DNA of 64,000 nucleotides from Actinoplanes couchii (GTDB lineage: Bacteria; Actinomycetota; Actinomycetes; Mycobacteriales; Micromonosporaceae), in assembly GCF_016862075.1 (NCBI RefSeq), contig NZ_BOMG01000057.1, positions 217,873 to 281,872 on the forward strand. The letters run 5' to 3'. A program made the translations under genes and the position numbers. Shown here one piece after another: positions 34,499-44,211 of the stretch. The first letter of the stretch is position 1. Every line of letters begins with the position of its first letter. Under the pieces are notes generated by a model. That model had not been told where the DNA came from. It searched no databases and worked only from the letters and a program-made list of their open reading frames with translations.

Positions 34499-36451
34499 GT
34501 GTGCGTTCCCCATGACGTGCAGCCGACAGACCTCGCCGATCCGCAGCCGAACCCGGATTCCGGCAAACCTCCCGCCTCTTCCTCTTCGCCCGCTTCGTCG
34601 CCTTCGCCGTGTCCGGAGCCCGCGGCGCCGTCGTCGGAAAAGCCTTCGGCTGCGGACGAGCCTGCGACGGACGAGCCCGCGAAGCCGGAACCCGAGGTCA
34701 CGCCCGAGGCCGATCCCGAGGTCGCCGAAAAAGAGGCCGCTCCCGAGGCTGTCGAGGCCGAGGCTGTCGCACCGGTTACCGCCGACGCCGGCGACGACAC
34801 CAAGACCCCCGGCCGGGTACGGCGATTCCTGGACAAGCCGTGGGTGTCGCGCGGGCTGACCGTGTTCGCCGCCGTGGTGGTGCTCGGCGCCCTGCTCTAC
34901 CCGAACGTGCTGCGCCGCCTCACCCTCGGCAGCTTCGCCCGCATCCCGATCGAAGCCGCCGTCCTGATCCTGGTGCTGGTGCTGCTCCCCCGCCGGCCCC
35001 GGATCGCGGTCGGCTCGATCGCCGGTGTCGCCCTCGGCTGGCTGCTGATCCAGAAGAGCCTCGACATGGGCTGGTTCAAGACCCTGGCCCGCCCGTTCGA
35101 CGTGGTCCTGGACTGGGAACTGTTCGACGACACGTACAGCTTCATCCGCGACTCCTACGGGCAGCTCGGCGCGTATGCCGCGGCCGGGGGTGTGGTCTTC
35201 GGCGGCCTCGCCGCGATCGCCCTGATGGTGTGGGCGATCCTGCGGGTCGCCGACGTGATGGCCCGGCACCGCCGCCGCGCCGCCCTGACCGCCACCGGCA
35301 TCGCCTCGGTGTGGATGCTCACCCTGGCCCTCGGCGTCCAGCTGGTCCCCGGTGTCCCGGTCGCCGCCCGCACCACCGCCACCTACGCCTGGGACCGCGC
35401 CTGGCAGGCCAAGAACGGCATCGCCAACGAGGCCGCGTTCGCCGGTGAGGTCAGCCAGGACCCGTTCGGCGACACCCCGCCGGACCAGCTGCTCAGCGCC
35501 CTCAAGGGCAAGGACGTCGTCTTCGCCTTCGTGGAGAGTTACGGCCGCAACGCCGTCGAGTCCCCCGAGTTCGTCGAGGGCACCGGCACGGTCCTGGCCG
35601 AGGGCGACGCCAAACTGAAGCAGGCCGGGTTCGGCGCCCGCAGCGGCTGGCTCACCTCACCCACCTTCGGCGGCAACAGCTGGCTGGCCCACTCCACCCT
35701 GCTGTCCGGGCTGTGGATCAACAACCAGTCCCGGTACCGGAACCTGACCGCCAGCGACCGGCTCACCGTCACCAGCGGCTTCAAGAAGGCCGGCTGGGAC
35801 ACCGTCAGCGTGATGCCCGGCGCCACCCGCGCCTGGCCGGAGGGCAAGTTCTACGGCTACAACCGGGTCTGGGACTCCCGCAACCTCGGCTACCAGGGCC
35901 CCAAGTTCAGCTGGGCGCAGATGCCCGACCAGTACACGCTGAAGAAGTTCACCGAACTCGAGTACGCCAAGCCGGGCCGCGACAACCTGTTCGTCGAGAT
36001 CCCGCTGATCTCCAGCCACACCCCGTGGGCGCCGATCCCGTCGTTCTTCCCGGACTGGAACCAGGTCGGTGACGGCTCGATCTACCGCGAGATCGCCGAC
36101 ATGGGCGAGCAGAAGGCCGACGTCTGGGCCAGCACCGAGAGCGTCCGCACCGAGTACGGCCGGTCCATCCAGTACACCCTCACCACCCTGATCGACTGGG
36201 TGCAGAAGTACGGCAACGACGACCTGGTCCTGGTCTACCTCGGCGACCACCAGCCGTCCAGCGTCGTCTCCGGCGACAACGCCAGCCACGACGTGCCGAT
36301 CACCCTGGTCGCCAAGGACCCGAAGGTGCTGGAGAAGATCGACTCCTGGGGCTGGGCCGACGGCCTCAAGCCCCAGGCCACCACCCCGGTCTGGCAGATG
36401 AACCAGTTCCGCGACAAGTTCCTCACCGCCTACGGCCCCGGCGAGCACTAG
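34499..36451 (+). CDS. LtaS-like membrane sulfatase/phosphoglycerol transferase family
   Basis: A 650-aa membrane protein. Residues 1-100 are a Pro/Ala/Glu-rich cytosolic stretch; five helices follow (about 118-290), then an exofacial sulfatase-fold domain with FVESYGRNAVESPEF (nucleophile region normally T/S), SPTFGGNSWLAHSTLLSG, LISSHTPWAPIP and LVYLGDHQPSS (metal-binding Asp/His). The layout matches LtaS and related alkaline-phosphatase-superfamily enzymes that add phosphoglycerol or phosphate groups to envelope polymers. GTG 34499 or 34517 could be the start; neither has a clear ribosome site. Confidence 0.82.
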   Translation: MCVPHDVQPTDLADPQPNPDSGKPPASSSSPASSPSPCPEPAAPSSEKPSAADEPATDEPAKPEPEVTPEADPEVAEKEAAPEAVEAEAVAPVTADAGDDTKTPGRVRRFLDKPWVSRGLTVFAAVVVLGALLYPNVLRRLTLGSFARIPIEAAVLILVLVLLPRRPRIAVGSIAGVALGWLLIQKSLDMGWFKTLARPFDVVLDWELFDDTYSFIRDSYGQLGAYAAAGGVVFGGLAAIALMVWAILRVADVMARHRRRAALTATGIASVWMLTLALGVQLVPGVPVAARTTATYAWDRAWQAKNGIANEAAFAGEVSQDPFGDTPPDQLLSALKGKDVVFAFVESYGRNAVESPEFVEGTGTVLAEGDAKLKQAGFGARSGWLTSPTFGGNSWLAHSTLLSGLWINNQSRYRNLTASDRLTVTSGFKKAGWDTVSVMPGATRAWPEGKFYGYNRVWDSRNLGYQGPKFSWAQMPDQYTLKKFTELEYAKPGRDNLFVEIPLISSHTPWAPIPSFFPDWNQVGDGSIYREIADMGEQKADVWASTESVRTEYGRSIQYTLTTLIDWVQKYGNDDLVLVYLGDHQPSSVVSGDNASHDVPITLVAKDPKVLEKIDSWGWADGLKPQATTPVWQMNQFRDKFLTAYGPGEH

Positions 36452-36470
36452 ACGGCAACCCCTCCATACG

Positions 36471-36514
36471 CGGTGTGCGGCGCCGGTCCCGGTCACTCCA
36501 GGCGCCGCACACCG
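36471..36514. terminator. 14-bp hairpin between convergent genes
   Basis: CGGTGTGCGGCGCC (36471-36484) and its exact complement (36501-36514) flank a 16-nt loop, 3 bp from the stop of the NACHT-type gene and 20 bp after the sulfatase stop. Probable bidirectional terminator. Confidence 0.8.
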
Positions 36515-36516
36515 CC

Positions 36517-38778
36517 CTACGTCCCGGCCAGGTGCTCCCGCAGCCGCTCGTGGCGGAACTGGTACACCGCCCCGTTACGCCGCAGCACCCCGCGTCGCGC
36601 CGCCTCGGCCAGGAACGGCATCAGTCCCCACGGCAACCGGCCCCGCACCGCCAGCCACGCCCGCACCACCACGTACGTGAACCACGCCGACCCGGCGAAG
36701 AAGATCACCATCGACGTCACCGCGACCGTCCCGATCAGACCCAGCGCCACCGGGTACACCCAGGGCGGCACGTCATCGGGGAACAACCCGGTCCCCAGCG
36801 CGGCATCCACCACCGGCAGCGCCGCCGACAGCGCCCCCACCAGCAGCGGCGGCACCACCAGCGCCAGCCGGTCACTGCGCAACGACCGCTGCGGATCCCA
36901 CAGGTCGTCGGCCGGCGCGGCCCGCGCGAACGCCGTACCCAACCCCACCAGCAGACCCGGCGGCAACCCGAACACCGTCACCACCACCAGGGCCACCCCC
37001 GCGATCAGCAACGGCGGCCGGCCCCGCAGATCCTCCATCACGTCCGGCGACCCCAGCATCAGCACCGCCGTGGACACCAGGAACGCCAGCGCCGGCTTGT
37101 TCGGCGGCGGCACCGGCGGCACCTCCACCTCCCGCCACCGGCGGCCCGCCCGCGCCAGCAGATACACCCCCCGCGCCGTGCCGGTCACGAACGTACGGCT
37201 GCCCCACACCGCCGCACCGGTCAGCACCAGCGTCAGCACCGTCACCACCACCCCGCCCAGCAACGGCACCAGCATCGGCAGCACCAGCGGCACGAACAAC
37301 GCCGGCCCCGCCACCACCGACGTCACGAACGACCGCACCTGGAACCGCACCTGCCGCGGCACCACCGGAGCGGCGTCCACATCGGTACGGAACGCCGCCA
37401 CCGCCATCGCCAGCACCAGCCCCTGGAACACCCAGAACCGGACCCCGGTGAACGGCAGGAACAGCACAGCCCACGGCACCGCCACCGCGACCGCGAACGC
37501 CAGCCGCGCCGCCGGCACCCGCCGCCCGTGCGCCCAGCCGATCCGCCACCACGCGAAATCCGCCGACCCCTGCCGCTCCAGCAGCCGCGCCAGCGAACCC
37601 AGCCACCGCGCCGACCGCCCGTCACCGGGATACAACGCCGGCAGGTAGGCCTCGAACAGGTGCCGCTCCAGGAACCCACCGGCCGCCAGCGCGATCATCT
37701 CTGCCGGATCGGTGGCCGGCTTGCGATAGACGGTCCGCGCCAGATAAGCCAGCAACGGATTCGACAGCACCCCCGCCAGAGCCCCGCCCGGATGCTCCTC
37801 CAGATGCCGCTGCACCACCGACCACCGGCCGGACTCCGGCTGCCCGCTCGGCAGATACCGGGCCGTCTGCCGCGCCGACAACGGATCCAGCTCCACGATC
37901 AGCGCCCGCATCAACGGCTCCCCGGTGGCCGCGACCGTCTCCTCGAACTCCCGCGCCCGGCCCAGCACCACGAACGGCAGATCCAGAAGCTCGTTGAGAG
38001 CCGTCACCGCCGCCGCCCGCTCCTCCACCGGCATCTCGTCGAACCCGTCCAGCACCGCCACCACACGACCGTCCTCGACCAGCCGCCGCGCCTGCCGGGC
38101 GGTGGCCCGCAACCCGTGCTGCCCGGCCAGGATCCGCCCCAGCCACCCGTCGAACCGCTCCTCCGACGCCCGCCACCCGGACAGATCCAGCAACACCGGC
38201 ACCGGATCACCGGCCACCCGGTCCTCCAGCAGCGCACACATGAACAGCACCGCCGCCGACGTCTTCCCCGACCCCGGACCCCCGATCAACACCATCCGCC
38301 GGTACGGCAACCGCCGCCACGTCTGCGCCAGACCGGCCACCTCACCCCGCAACCGCAACCGGGTCGCCCGCCCCGCCCCCTGACCGGCCACCTCGTCGGC
38401 GGGCACCCCCACCGGCCGCCCGGTGACCCGCCACCGGATCGTCATCGCCGCCTTCCGCAGCTCCCGCCGATCCGCCTCCCGGGTCCAGTACCGGGCCAAC
38501 TGCCGCGCCGGCACCTCCAGCGGATCGTCCACCGCCGCGGCCGCGCCCCCACCACCCCGATCGGTGAGCGCCGACACCGCCAGCAGCGACAACGGCAACC
38601 CGACCAGGGCGGCCAGCGCACTCAGCACACTGCCCATCTCGTCGGCCCGGCCGCGCACCTCCGCCGAGGCCCCCAGCAGCACCCCCACCACGACCAGAGA
38701 CACCGCGACGGCCCCCGCCACCGCCCACCAGATCCGCGCCCGTGAATGCACGGCCCGATCCTCCCGCATCCGGACCAC
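36517..38778 (-). CDS. Membrane-anchored NACHT-type STAND NTPase
   Basis: A 753-aa protein. Two N-terminal helices (about 17-37, 50-68) precede an NTPase domain with Walker A GGPGSGKTSAA (166-174 core) and Walker B RVVAVLDGFDEMP (Asp pair at 245/248 region), the NACHT-style hhhDGFDE box. A winged-helix-like region follows (ARYLPSGQ ... LSNPLLAYLARTVY). The C-terminal half holds about eight more membrane helices and ends FRHERLREHLAGT, a typical NACHT helical ending. Related actinobacterial genes are of unknown role; some NACHT proteins act in antiphage defence. It stands alone without an obvious effector partner. Confidence 0.85.
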   Translation of the reverse strand: MVRMREDRAVHSRARIWWAVAGAVAVSLVVVGVLLGASAEVRGRADEMGSVLSALAALVGLPLSLLAVSALTDRGGGGAAAAVDDPLEVPARQLARYWTREADRRELRKAAMTIRWRVTGRPVGVPADEVAGQGAGRATRLRLRGEVAGLAQTWRRLPYRRMVLIGGPGSGKTSAAVLFMCALLEDRVAGDPVPVLLDLSGWRASEERFDGWLGRILAGQHGLRATARQARRLVEDGRVVAVLDGFDEMPVEERAAAVTALNELLDLPFVVLGRAREFEETVAATGEPLMRALIVELDPLSARQTARYLPSGQPESGRWSVVQRHLEEHPGGALAGVLSNPLLAYLARTVYRKPATDPAEMIALAAGGFLERHLFEAYLPALYPGDGRSARWLGSLARLLERQGSADFAWWRIGWAHGRRVPAARLAFAVAVAVPWAVLFLPFTGVRFWVFQGLVLAMAVAAFRTDVDAAPVVPRQVRFQVRSFVTSVVAGPALFVPLVLPMLVPLLGGVVVTVLTLVLTGAAVWGSRTFVTGTARGVYLLARAGRRWREVEVPPVPPPNKPALAFLVSTAVLMLGSPDVMEDLRGRPPLLIAGVALVVVTVFGLPPGLLVGLGTAFARAAPADDLWDPQRSLRSDRLALVVPPLLVGALSAALPVVDAALGTGLFPDDVPPWVYPVALGLIGTVAVTSMVIFFAGSAWFTYVVVRAWLAVRGRLPWGLMPFLAEAARRGVLRRNGAVYQFRHERLREHLAGT

Positions 38779-38817
38779 CCGGTCCGCCCCGCGGCCCGCT
38801 GCCCGGCCCGCCTGTCC

Positions 38818-40707
38818 CTACCCCGACCGTGGGGTCCGCAGCACCTGCCGCAGCGCTTCCAGGGCGTCCGGGTTCTCGATCGTCGCCGGCACCGGCTCCT
38901 CCCGGCCGTCGGCGATACCCCGCATGCTGCCGCGCAGGATCTTGCCGGACCGGGTCTTCGGCAGCGCCGCGACCACGTCCACCCGCCGCAACGCCGCCAC
39001 CGCGCCGATCCGCTCCCGGACCCGGGCCACCAGTTCCGCCTCCACCGTGGCCGGCGCGATGTCCGCCCCGGCGCGCAGCACCACAAAACCGCGCGGCACC
39101 TGCCCTTTCAGCAGGTCACCGACCCCGATCACGGCACATTCGGCGACCGCCGGATGCGCGGACAGCACCTCCTCCATCGCCCCGGTCGACAGCCGGTGCC
39201 CGGCCACGTTGATCACGTCGTCGGTGCGGCCCAGCACGTACAGATAGCCGTCCTCGTCGAACCGGCCGCCGTCACCGGTCAGGTACGCGCCGGGGAACGC
39301 CGACAGGTACGACCGCACATACCGTTCGTCGTCGCGCCACAGCGACGGCAGGCAGCCCGGCGGCAGCGGCAGACCGATCACGATCGCCCCTTCCGTGCCG
39401 GCCGGAACGTCCGCGCCGTCCGGCCCGACCACCCGCACCCGATAGCCCGGCATCGGCACCGACGGCGAGCCCGCCCGCGTCGGCAGCTCCTCCAGCCCCC
39501 GCGGGCTCGCGGCGATCGGCCAGCCGGTCTCGGTCTGCCACCAGTTGTCGACGACCGGAACCCCGAGCAGATCATTCGCCCATTCGTACGTCCCCGGGTC
39601 CAGCCTCTCCCCCGCCAGGAACAGGGTCCGCAGACAATTCAGGTCCCGCCCGCGCAGCAGTTCGCCGTCCGGGTCCTCCTTGCGGATCGCCCGGATCGCG
39701 GTCGGTGCGGTGAACAACGCCGACACCCGATGCTCCTCGATCACCCGCCAGAACGCGCCGGCGTCCGGGGTGCCGACCGGTTTGCCCTCGTACAGGATCG
39801 TGGTGGCCCCGGCCAGCAGCGGCCCGTAGACGATGTACGAGTGCCCGACGACCCAGCCGACGTCGGACGCGGCCCAGAAGACCTCACCCGGCCGTACGCC
39901 GAAGATCTTCTCCATCGACCACCGTAGGGCGACCGCGTGCCCGCCGTTGTCGCGGACCACGCCTTTGGGCCGTCCGGTGGTGCCGGACGTGTACAGCAGA
40001 TAGAGCGGATCGGTGGCCGCCACCGGCACACACTCCGCCGGTTCCGCGTCCCGCACCGCGTCCGCCCAGCTCAGGTCCCGGCCGGGCACCAGCTCGGCGG
40101 GGGCTTCGGGCCGCTGCAGGATCACACACCGGTCCACCACGTGCGCCGACTCGGCCAGGGCGGCCTCCAGCATCGGCTGGTAGGGCACCACCTTGCCGCC
40201 CTCGATCCCGCAGGAACTGGCGACCACCAGCCGGGGCTGCGCGTCGTCGATCCGGGCGGCCAGTTCCCGGGCCCCGAACCCGCCGAACACCACCGAATGC
40301 ACGGCCCCCAGCCGGGCACACGCCAGCATCGCGACCACCGCCTCCGGAACCATCGCCATGTAGACGATCACCCGGTCGCCGCGCTCCACCCCCAGCCGGC
40401 GCAGGGCCCCCGCGAAGACGGCGACGTCGTCCCGGAGCTCCCGGTAGGACCACCGCCGGGTGACCCCGGTGACCGGGCTGTCGTGAATCAGCGCCGTCTG
40501 GTCTCCCCGCCCGGAACGAATGTGCCGGTCGAGCGCGTTGTGACAGGTGTTGAGGCCGGCCCCGGGAAACCACCGGAAAATCGGGGCGGTGCTGTCGTCG
40601 AGAATCCGGCTCGGCGGCTCCACCCACTCGATCCCACCGGCAGCATCCCGCCAGAAACCCTCCGGATCGTCGACGCTCCGCTGGTAGGCCTCACGATATG
40701 CACCCAT
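38818..40707 (-). CDS. prpE: Propionyl/acetyl-CoA synthetase
   Basis: A 629-aa acyl-CoA synthetase of the ACS/PrpE type. The AMP-binding motif is YTSGTTGRPKGVV, later WWQTETGWPI, YLTGDGGRFDEDGYLYVLGR and the catalytic Lys in PKTRSGKILRG. Propionate versus acetate cannot be separated with certainty; the length and the N-terminus YREAYQRSVDDPEGFWRDAA favour PrpE. It activates the acid with ATP and CoA. ATG 40707 fits the family start. It is a single gene, separated by 39 bp from the NACHT-type gene start. Confidence 0.9.
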   Translation of the reverse strand: MGAYREAYQRSVDDPEGFWRDAAGGIEWVEPPSRILDDSTAPIFRWFPGAGLNTCHNALDRHIRSGRGDQTALIHDSPVTGVTRRWSYRELRDDVAVFAGALRRLGVERGDRVIVYMAMVPEAVVAMLACARLGAVHSVVFGGFGARELAARIDDAQPRLVVASSCGIEGGKVVPYQPMLEAALAESAHVVDRCVILQRPEAPAELVPGRDLSWADAVRDAEPAECVPVAATDPLYLLYTSGTTGRPKGVVRDNGGHAVALRWSMEKIFGVRPGEVFWAASDVGWVVGHSYIVYGPLLAGATTILYEGKPVGTPDAGAFWRVIEEHRVSALFTAPTAIRAIRKEDPDGELLRGRDLNCLRTLFLAGERLDPGTYEWANDLLGVPVVDNWWQTETGWPIAASPRGLEELPTRAGSPSVPMPGYRVRVVGPDGADVPAGTEGAIVIGLPLPPGCLPSLWRDDERYVRSYLSAFPGAYLTGDGGRFDEDGYLYVLGRTDDVINVAGHRLSTGAMEEVLSAHPAVAECAVIGVGDLLKGQVPRGFVVLRAGADIAPATVEAELVARVRERIGAVAALRRVDVVAALPKTRSGKILRGSMRGIADGREEPVPATIENPDALEALRQVLRTPRSG

Positions 40708-40723
40708 GCCCCGACCCTGTGCC

Positions 40724-40985
40724 CCAGCTCACACCTTGTCCAGCATCCTAGGAGGCCAGCCCGAAGCCCTCTCCGGTGCTTGATCGGCGTCGGGCGCCCG
40801 AGTGTCGACGACGATGAGGTCGCCGGTCTCCATCGGATGGTCACGCAGCTTCGGCAGACACCAGCAGGAAGACGGCCGGTCGAGGAATCGGGGTCACATC
40901 GGACGATCACGCGGATCCAGTCGCGGGTCTGCTTCCGGGCGTCGCCCCACCCGGCCTCATCTCCCCGGAACAGGCTGCCCGGCAT
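40724..40985 (-). pseudogene. Possible decayed small gene
   Basis: One minus-strand frame begins MPGSLFRGDEAGWGDARKQT and continues with good codon usage to about VRCDP; another frame then reads PKLRDHPMETGDLIVVD and ends near MLDKV. Together they could be a frameshifted protein of about 85 residues. I recognise no family. The rest of the gap 40708-41200 shows no gene. Confidence 0.2.
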
Positions 40986-41200
40986 GCGATCAGAGTCGAT
41001 GGATCACACGACGACCGTTCCAGACGCGGCACCCCGCAGGGCCACCGCACACGCCACGGCCAGGCACGAATCGAGGCGGCGAAGCCGGGACGGCACGGCA
41101 GCGGTGAGGCACATCGACACGGCACACGGCGGACCGGTCGCGGACGCGGTGGTCCGGGGCGTGGTTCCGGAGGGGAACGGGCGGTCCACGGTGGAACAAC

Positions 41201-41235
41201 GGACCGGACCGTCCAGGTGTCGGACGGTCCGGTCC
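41201..41235 (-). terminator. 14-bp perfect hairpin after TetR gene
   Basis: GGACCGGACCGTCC (41201-41214), 7-nt loop, and exact complement (41222-41235), 8 bp beyond the TetR stop codon. Strong factor-independent-like structure without a T tract. Confidence 0.85.
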
Positions 41236-41242
41236 GATGGTC

Positions 41243-41860
41243 TCACGCTTGCGGGAACACTTGTTCCACCATCGCCAGAAGCGAGACGGTCAGCAAAGAA
41301 TGGACCTGGTCCCGGGTGAGAACCCCGCGCTGAAGCCATTCCTGGGCAGTCCAGATCGCCAGTCCCACGTACGCCCTGGTCATCGCCCGTAACGCTGGTG
41401 TCGGATCGTCACTTCCGAGCGCTTGCAGCACACCCGACGCAGCATGATCTACTGCCTCGGCGATCACTTCGTGCACTTCCGCGTCGGCCATCCCGCCGGC
41501 ACCGGTGGCCGCCAGCCAGGACGTGCTGTGCCGGGAAACGACGTCCAGGAACCAGTTCACTATCGAAGAGGCACGTTCGGACAGTTCGCCCTGCGGAAGC
41601 TGCGAAAGCGCCACATCGGGCACCGTCAACATGACCCGCACGACTTCCAGGTATAAATCCTTTTTCGTCCCGAAATAGTGGTTTACCAACCCTCGCGCCA
41701 CTCCGGCGTCCCGCGCCACATCGGTCGTCGACACCTCGGCGTACGGTTTGGCACCGAACAGGCGGATCGCCACCGACAGGATCTGTTCGCGCCGGGCGTC
41801 CGGTTCCAGCCGCCGCCGGCGCACGGCCTGCACACTCACCCGGCCGACACTACGGCACAT
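41243..41860 (-). CDS. TetR/AcrR-family regulator
   Basis: A regulator of about 205 aa. HTH segment: REQILSVAIRLFGAKPYAEV, then TTDVARDAGVARGLVNHYFGTK, with the usual Y-F pair. The C-terminal ligand domain is all-helical. Start choice: ATG 41860 (MCRSVGRVSV) or a GTG nearby; a farther ATG at 41890 is possible. It is divergent from the acyl-CoA dehydrogenase/CoA-transferase operon, so fatty-acid or acyl-CoA responsive control of these genes is likely. Confidence 0.9.
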   Translation of the reverse strand: MCRSVGRVSVQAVRRRRLEPDARREQILSVAIRLFGAKPYAEVSTTDVARDAGVARGLVNHYFGTKKDLYLEVVRVMLTVPDVALSQLPQGELSERASSIVNWFLDVVSRHSTSWLAATGAGGMADAEVHEVIAEAVDHAASGVLQALGSDDPTPALRAMTRAYVGLAIWTAQEWLQRGVLTRDQVHSLLTVSLLAMVEQVFPQA

Positions 41861-41979
41861 CGATCCATTCCCCGCCGAGATCGGCGTCACGTCGATGCGT
41901 TCAGCGCGGAAACAGATGGATGCCGCAGATTAATACCGACCTTGTTGACACATCGCCAATAGTGCTCGATGGTGGATCA

Positions 41980-43143
41980 ATGCCGACGCCTGGACTGGAC
42001 GGTTACGTCGAACCGTGGCGCAAGCCGGAACACGACGACCTCGCCGAACTGGCCCGTTCCTTCTTCACCAAGGAGGTGCTCCCGCACGCCGAGCGCCTGG
42101 AGCGCCAGGGCCACCCCGACCGCGAGCACTACCGCAGAGCCGGCGAGCTGGGCCTGCTGGGCCTCTCGATCCCCGAGGAGTACGGCGGAGGCGGCGGCGA
42201 CTTCACCCACGAGGCCACCCTGCTGCACGAGCAGACCCTGTCCGGCGAGGGCAGCCTGGGCATCCCGGTACACAGCGGCATAGTCACCGGCTACCTCAAC
42301 GAATACGGCACCGAGGAGCAGAAACAGCGCTGGCTACCCGGGCTGGTGAGCGGCGACCTGATCGGCGCGATCGGCATGACCGAGCCCGACGGCGGCTCGG
42401 ACGTACAGGCCATCAGAACCAGGGCGATCCGGGACGGCGAGGACTATGTCGTCTCCGGTTCGAAAACGTTCATCAGCAACGGCTATCTGGCGGACCTGTT
42501 GGTCCTGGCGGTGAAGACCGACACGTCCGCACGAGCAAAGGGAATCTCCCTGCTGGTCTGCGAACTGAAAGACGGCGAACAGGGTTTCCGGCGAGGCCGG
42601 AAAATCGAGAAGATCGGCCTGCACTCCAACGACACGGCAGAACTGTTCTTCGACGATTTCCGGGTACCGGCCAAGAACCTGCTAGGCACCGAGGGCACCG
42701 GTTTCATCCAGATGATGCAACAGCTCCCCCAGGAACGCCTGGTGATCGCGGTAGGCGCGGTGGCAGCCATGCAAAGAGCACTGGAAATGGCCACCGCCTA
42801 CGCAAAGGAAAGACAAGCTTTCGGCAAGCCCCTCATGGGCCACCAGAACACCAGAATGGTTCTGGCCGAGGTGGCGACCAGAACAAGGGTCTCCCGAATC
42901 TTCCTGGACGACTGCATCCAGAGACACGCCAGAGGCGAGCTGGACGTGACGACGGCAGCCATGGCCAAGCTCTACCTGACCGAGGGCCAGTGCGAGGTGG
43001 TGGACCGCTGCCTGCAGATCTTCGGCGGCTACGGATACACCACCGAATACCCTATTTCGAAAATGTACGCCGACGCCCGGGTCCAGAAGATCTACGGAGG
43101 CACCAACGAGATCATGAAGGAGCTGATCTCCCGTGCCCTCTGA
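41980..43143 (+). CDS. Acyl-CoA dehydrogenase
   Basis: A 387-aa flavin-dependent acyl-CoA dehydrogenase. ATG 41980 (MPTPGLDGYVEPWR) was preferred; ATG 41920 would add 20 residues. Segments GLLGLSIPEEYGGGGGDFTH, IGAIGMTEPDGGSDVQAI (FAD loop) and QIFGGYGYTTEYPISKMY with YGGTNEIMKELISR (C-terminal signature) are all present. It introduces a double bond into an acyl-CoA. The 3' end overlaps the CoA-transferase gene by 11 bp, so the two enzymes probably act in one branched or long-chain acyl-CoA pathway. Confidence 0.93.
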   Translation: MPTPGLDGYVEPWRKPEHDDLAELARSFFTKEVLPHAERLERQGHPDREHYRRAGELGLLGLSIPEEYGGGGGDFTHEATLLHEQTLSGEGSLGIPVHSGIVTGYLNEYGTEEQKQRWLPGLVSGDLIGAIGMTEPDGGSDVQAIRTRAIRDGEDYVVSGSKTFISNGYLADLLVLAVKTDTSARAKGISLLVCELKDGEQGFRRGRKIEKIGLHSNDTAELFFDDFRVPAKNLLGTEGTGFIQMMQQLPQERLVIAVGAVAAMQRALEMATAYAKERQAFGKPLMGHQNTRMVLAEVATRTRVSRIFLDDCIQRHARGELDVTTAAMAKLYLTEGQCEVVDRCLQIFGGYGYTTEYPISKMYADARVQKIYGGTNEIMKELISRAL

Positions 43144-44206
43144 AGGCCCCCTGGCGGGCATAAAGGTGGTGGAATTGGCCGGCTTGGCCCCCGCACCCTT
43201 CGGCTGCATGATCCTGGCCGACCTGGGCGCCGACGTGGTCCTGGTGGACCGCCCCGGCGGAACAGGACCGGTCGGTCCCCTGCAACGAGGCCGCCGCAGG
43301 GTGACCCTGGACCTGAAGAAGAACCCGGAGGAACTGCTGGCGCTGATCGCCGAAGCAGACGTCCTGGTGGAGGGCTACCGCCCGGGAGTAGCCGAGCGAC
43401 TGGGTTTCGGCCCCGACGATTGCGAAAAGATCAACCCCCGATTGGTGTACGCCAGAATGACAGGCTGGGGCCAATCGGGCCCCCTGGCAAAAGCCGCCGG
43501 CCACGACATCGACTACATCGCGATTTCCGGAGCCCTGGAGCCGATCGGCCGCCCGGGAGAACGCCCCCACGCCCCCATCAACCTGCTGGGCGACTTCGCC
43601 GGCGGCGGAATGCTCCTGGCTGTAGGAGTCCTGGCAGCGCTACTGGAACGCACCACCTCAGGCCGAGGCCAGGTGGTGGACGCCGCAATGGTCGACGGCT
43701 CGTCCCTGCTGATGACTTTCCTGCACGGCTTCGCAGCCGACGGAAAATGGCCGGGCTCCCGAGGCGAGAACCTGCTCGACGGAGGCGCCCCGTTCTACGA
43801 CACCTACGAGGCGTCCGACGGCCGTTTCCTGGCAGTAGGGGCCCTGGAGCCCCAGTTCTACGCAGCCCTGCTGAAGGGCTTGGCCCTGGACGACGATCCC
43901 ACCCTGCCGGCCCAGTTCGACACAGCAGCGTGGCCAGAACTACGCCGACGTTTCGAAGACCGCTTCAAATCCAGGCCCAGAGACGAGTGGGCGGCGATCT
44001 TCGAACCCATGGACGCCTGCGTAACCCCCGTCCTGTCCCCCACAGAGGCCCCCACTCACCCACACAACCGGGCCAGAGAAGCGTTCATAGAGGTGGACGG
44101 GGTGACGCAGCCGGCTCCGGCGCCACGCTTCACCCGTACCAAAACAAATGAACCAAAACCCCTGCGACCCGCGACCGTGGCAGAAATCCTGACCACCTGG
44201 CAGTAG
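43133..44206 (+). CDS. CaiB/BaiF CoA-transferase (alpha-methylacyl-CoA racemase-like)
   Basis: A 357-aa class III CoA-transferase family protein. PLAGIKVVELAGLAPAPFGC, LADLGADVVLVDRP and NLLGDFAGGGM with Asp are typical of alpha-methylacyl-CoA racemases, which interconvert 2-methylacyl-CoA epimers so that beta-oxidation can proceed. The start is GTG 43133, overlapping the dehydrogenase end. The pair makes sense for methyl-branched acid breakdown. A 24-bp inverted repeat follows the stop. Confidence 0.9.
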   Translation: MPSEGPLAGIKVVELAGLAPAPFGCMILADLGADVVLVDRPGGTGPVGPLQRGRRRVTLDLKKNPEELLALIAEADVLVEGYRPGVAERLGFGPDDCEKINPRLVYARMTGWGQSGPLAKAAGHDIDYIAISGALEPIGRPGERPHAPINLLGDFAGGGMLLAVGVLAALLERTTSGRGQVVDAAMVDGSSLLMTFLHGFAADGKWPGSRGENLLDGGAPFYDTYEASDGRFLAVGALEPQFYAALLKGLALDDDPTLPAQFDTAAWPELRRRFEDRFKSRPRDEWAAIFEPMDACVTPVLSPTEAPTHPHNRAREAFIEVDGVTQPAPAPRFTRTKTNEPKPLRPATVAEILTTWQ

Positions 44207-44211
44207 GCAAA

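Noticed and set aside
36475..38745. 756-codon plus-strand open frame rich in Arg, His, Pro and Gln
   Set aside because: It is antisense to the NACHT-type gene; composition is that of a high-GC shadow frame and shows no domain.
40802..41339. Small frames on both strands upstream of the TetR gene end
   Set aside because: Pairs of overlapping frames without domains; only 40724-40985 has any protein-like character and is listed with low confidence.
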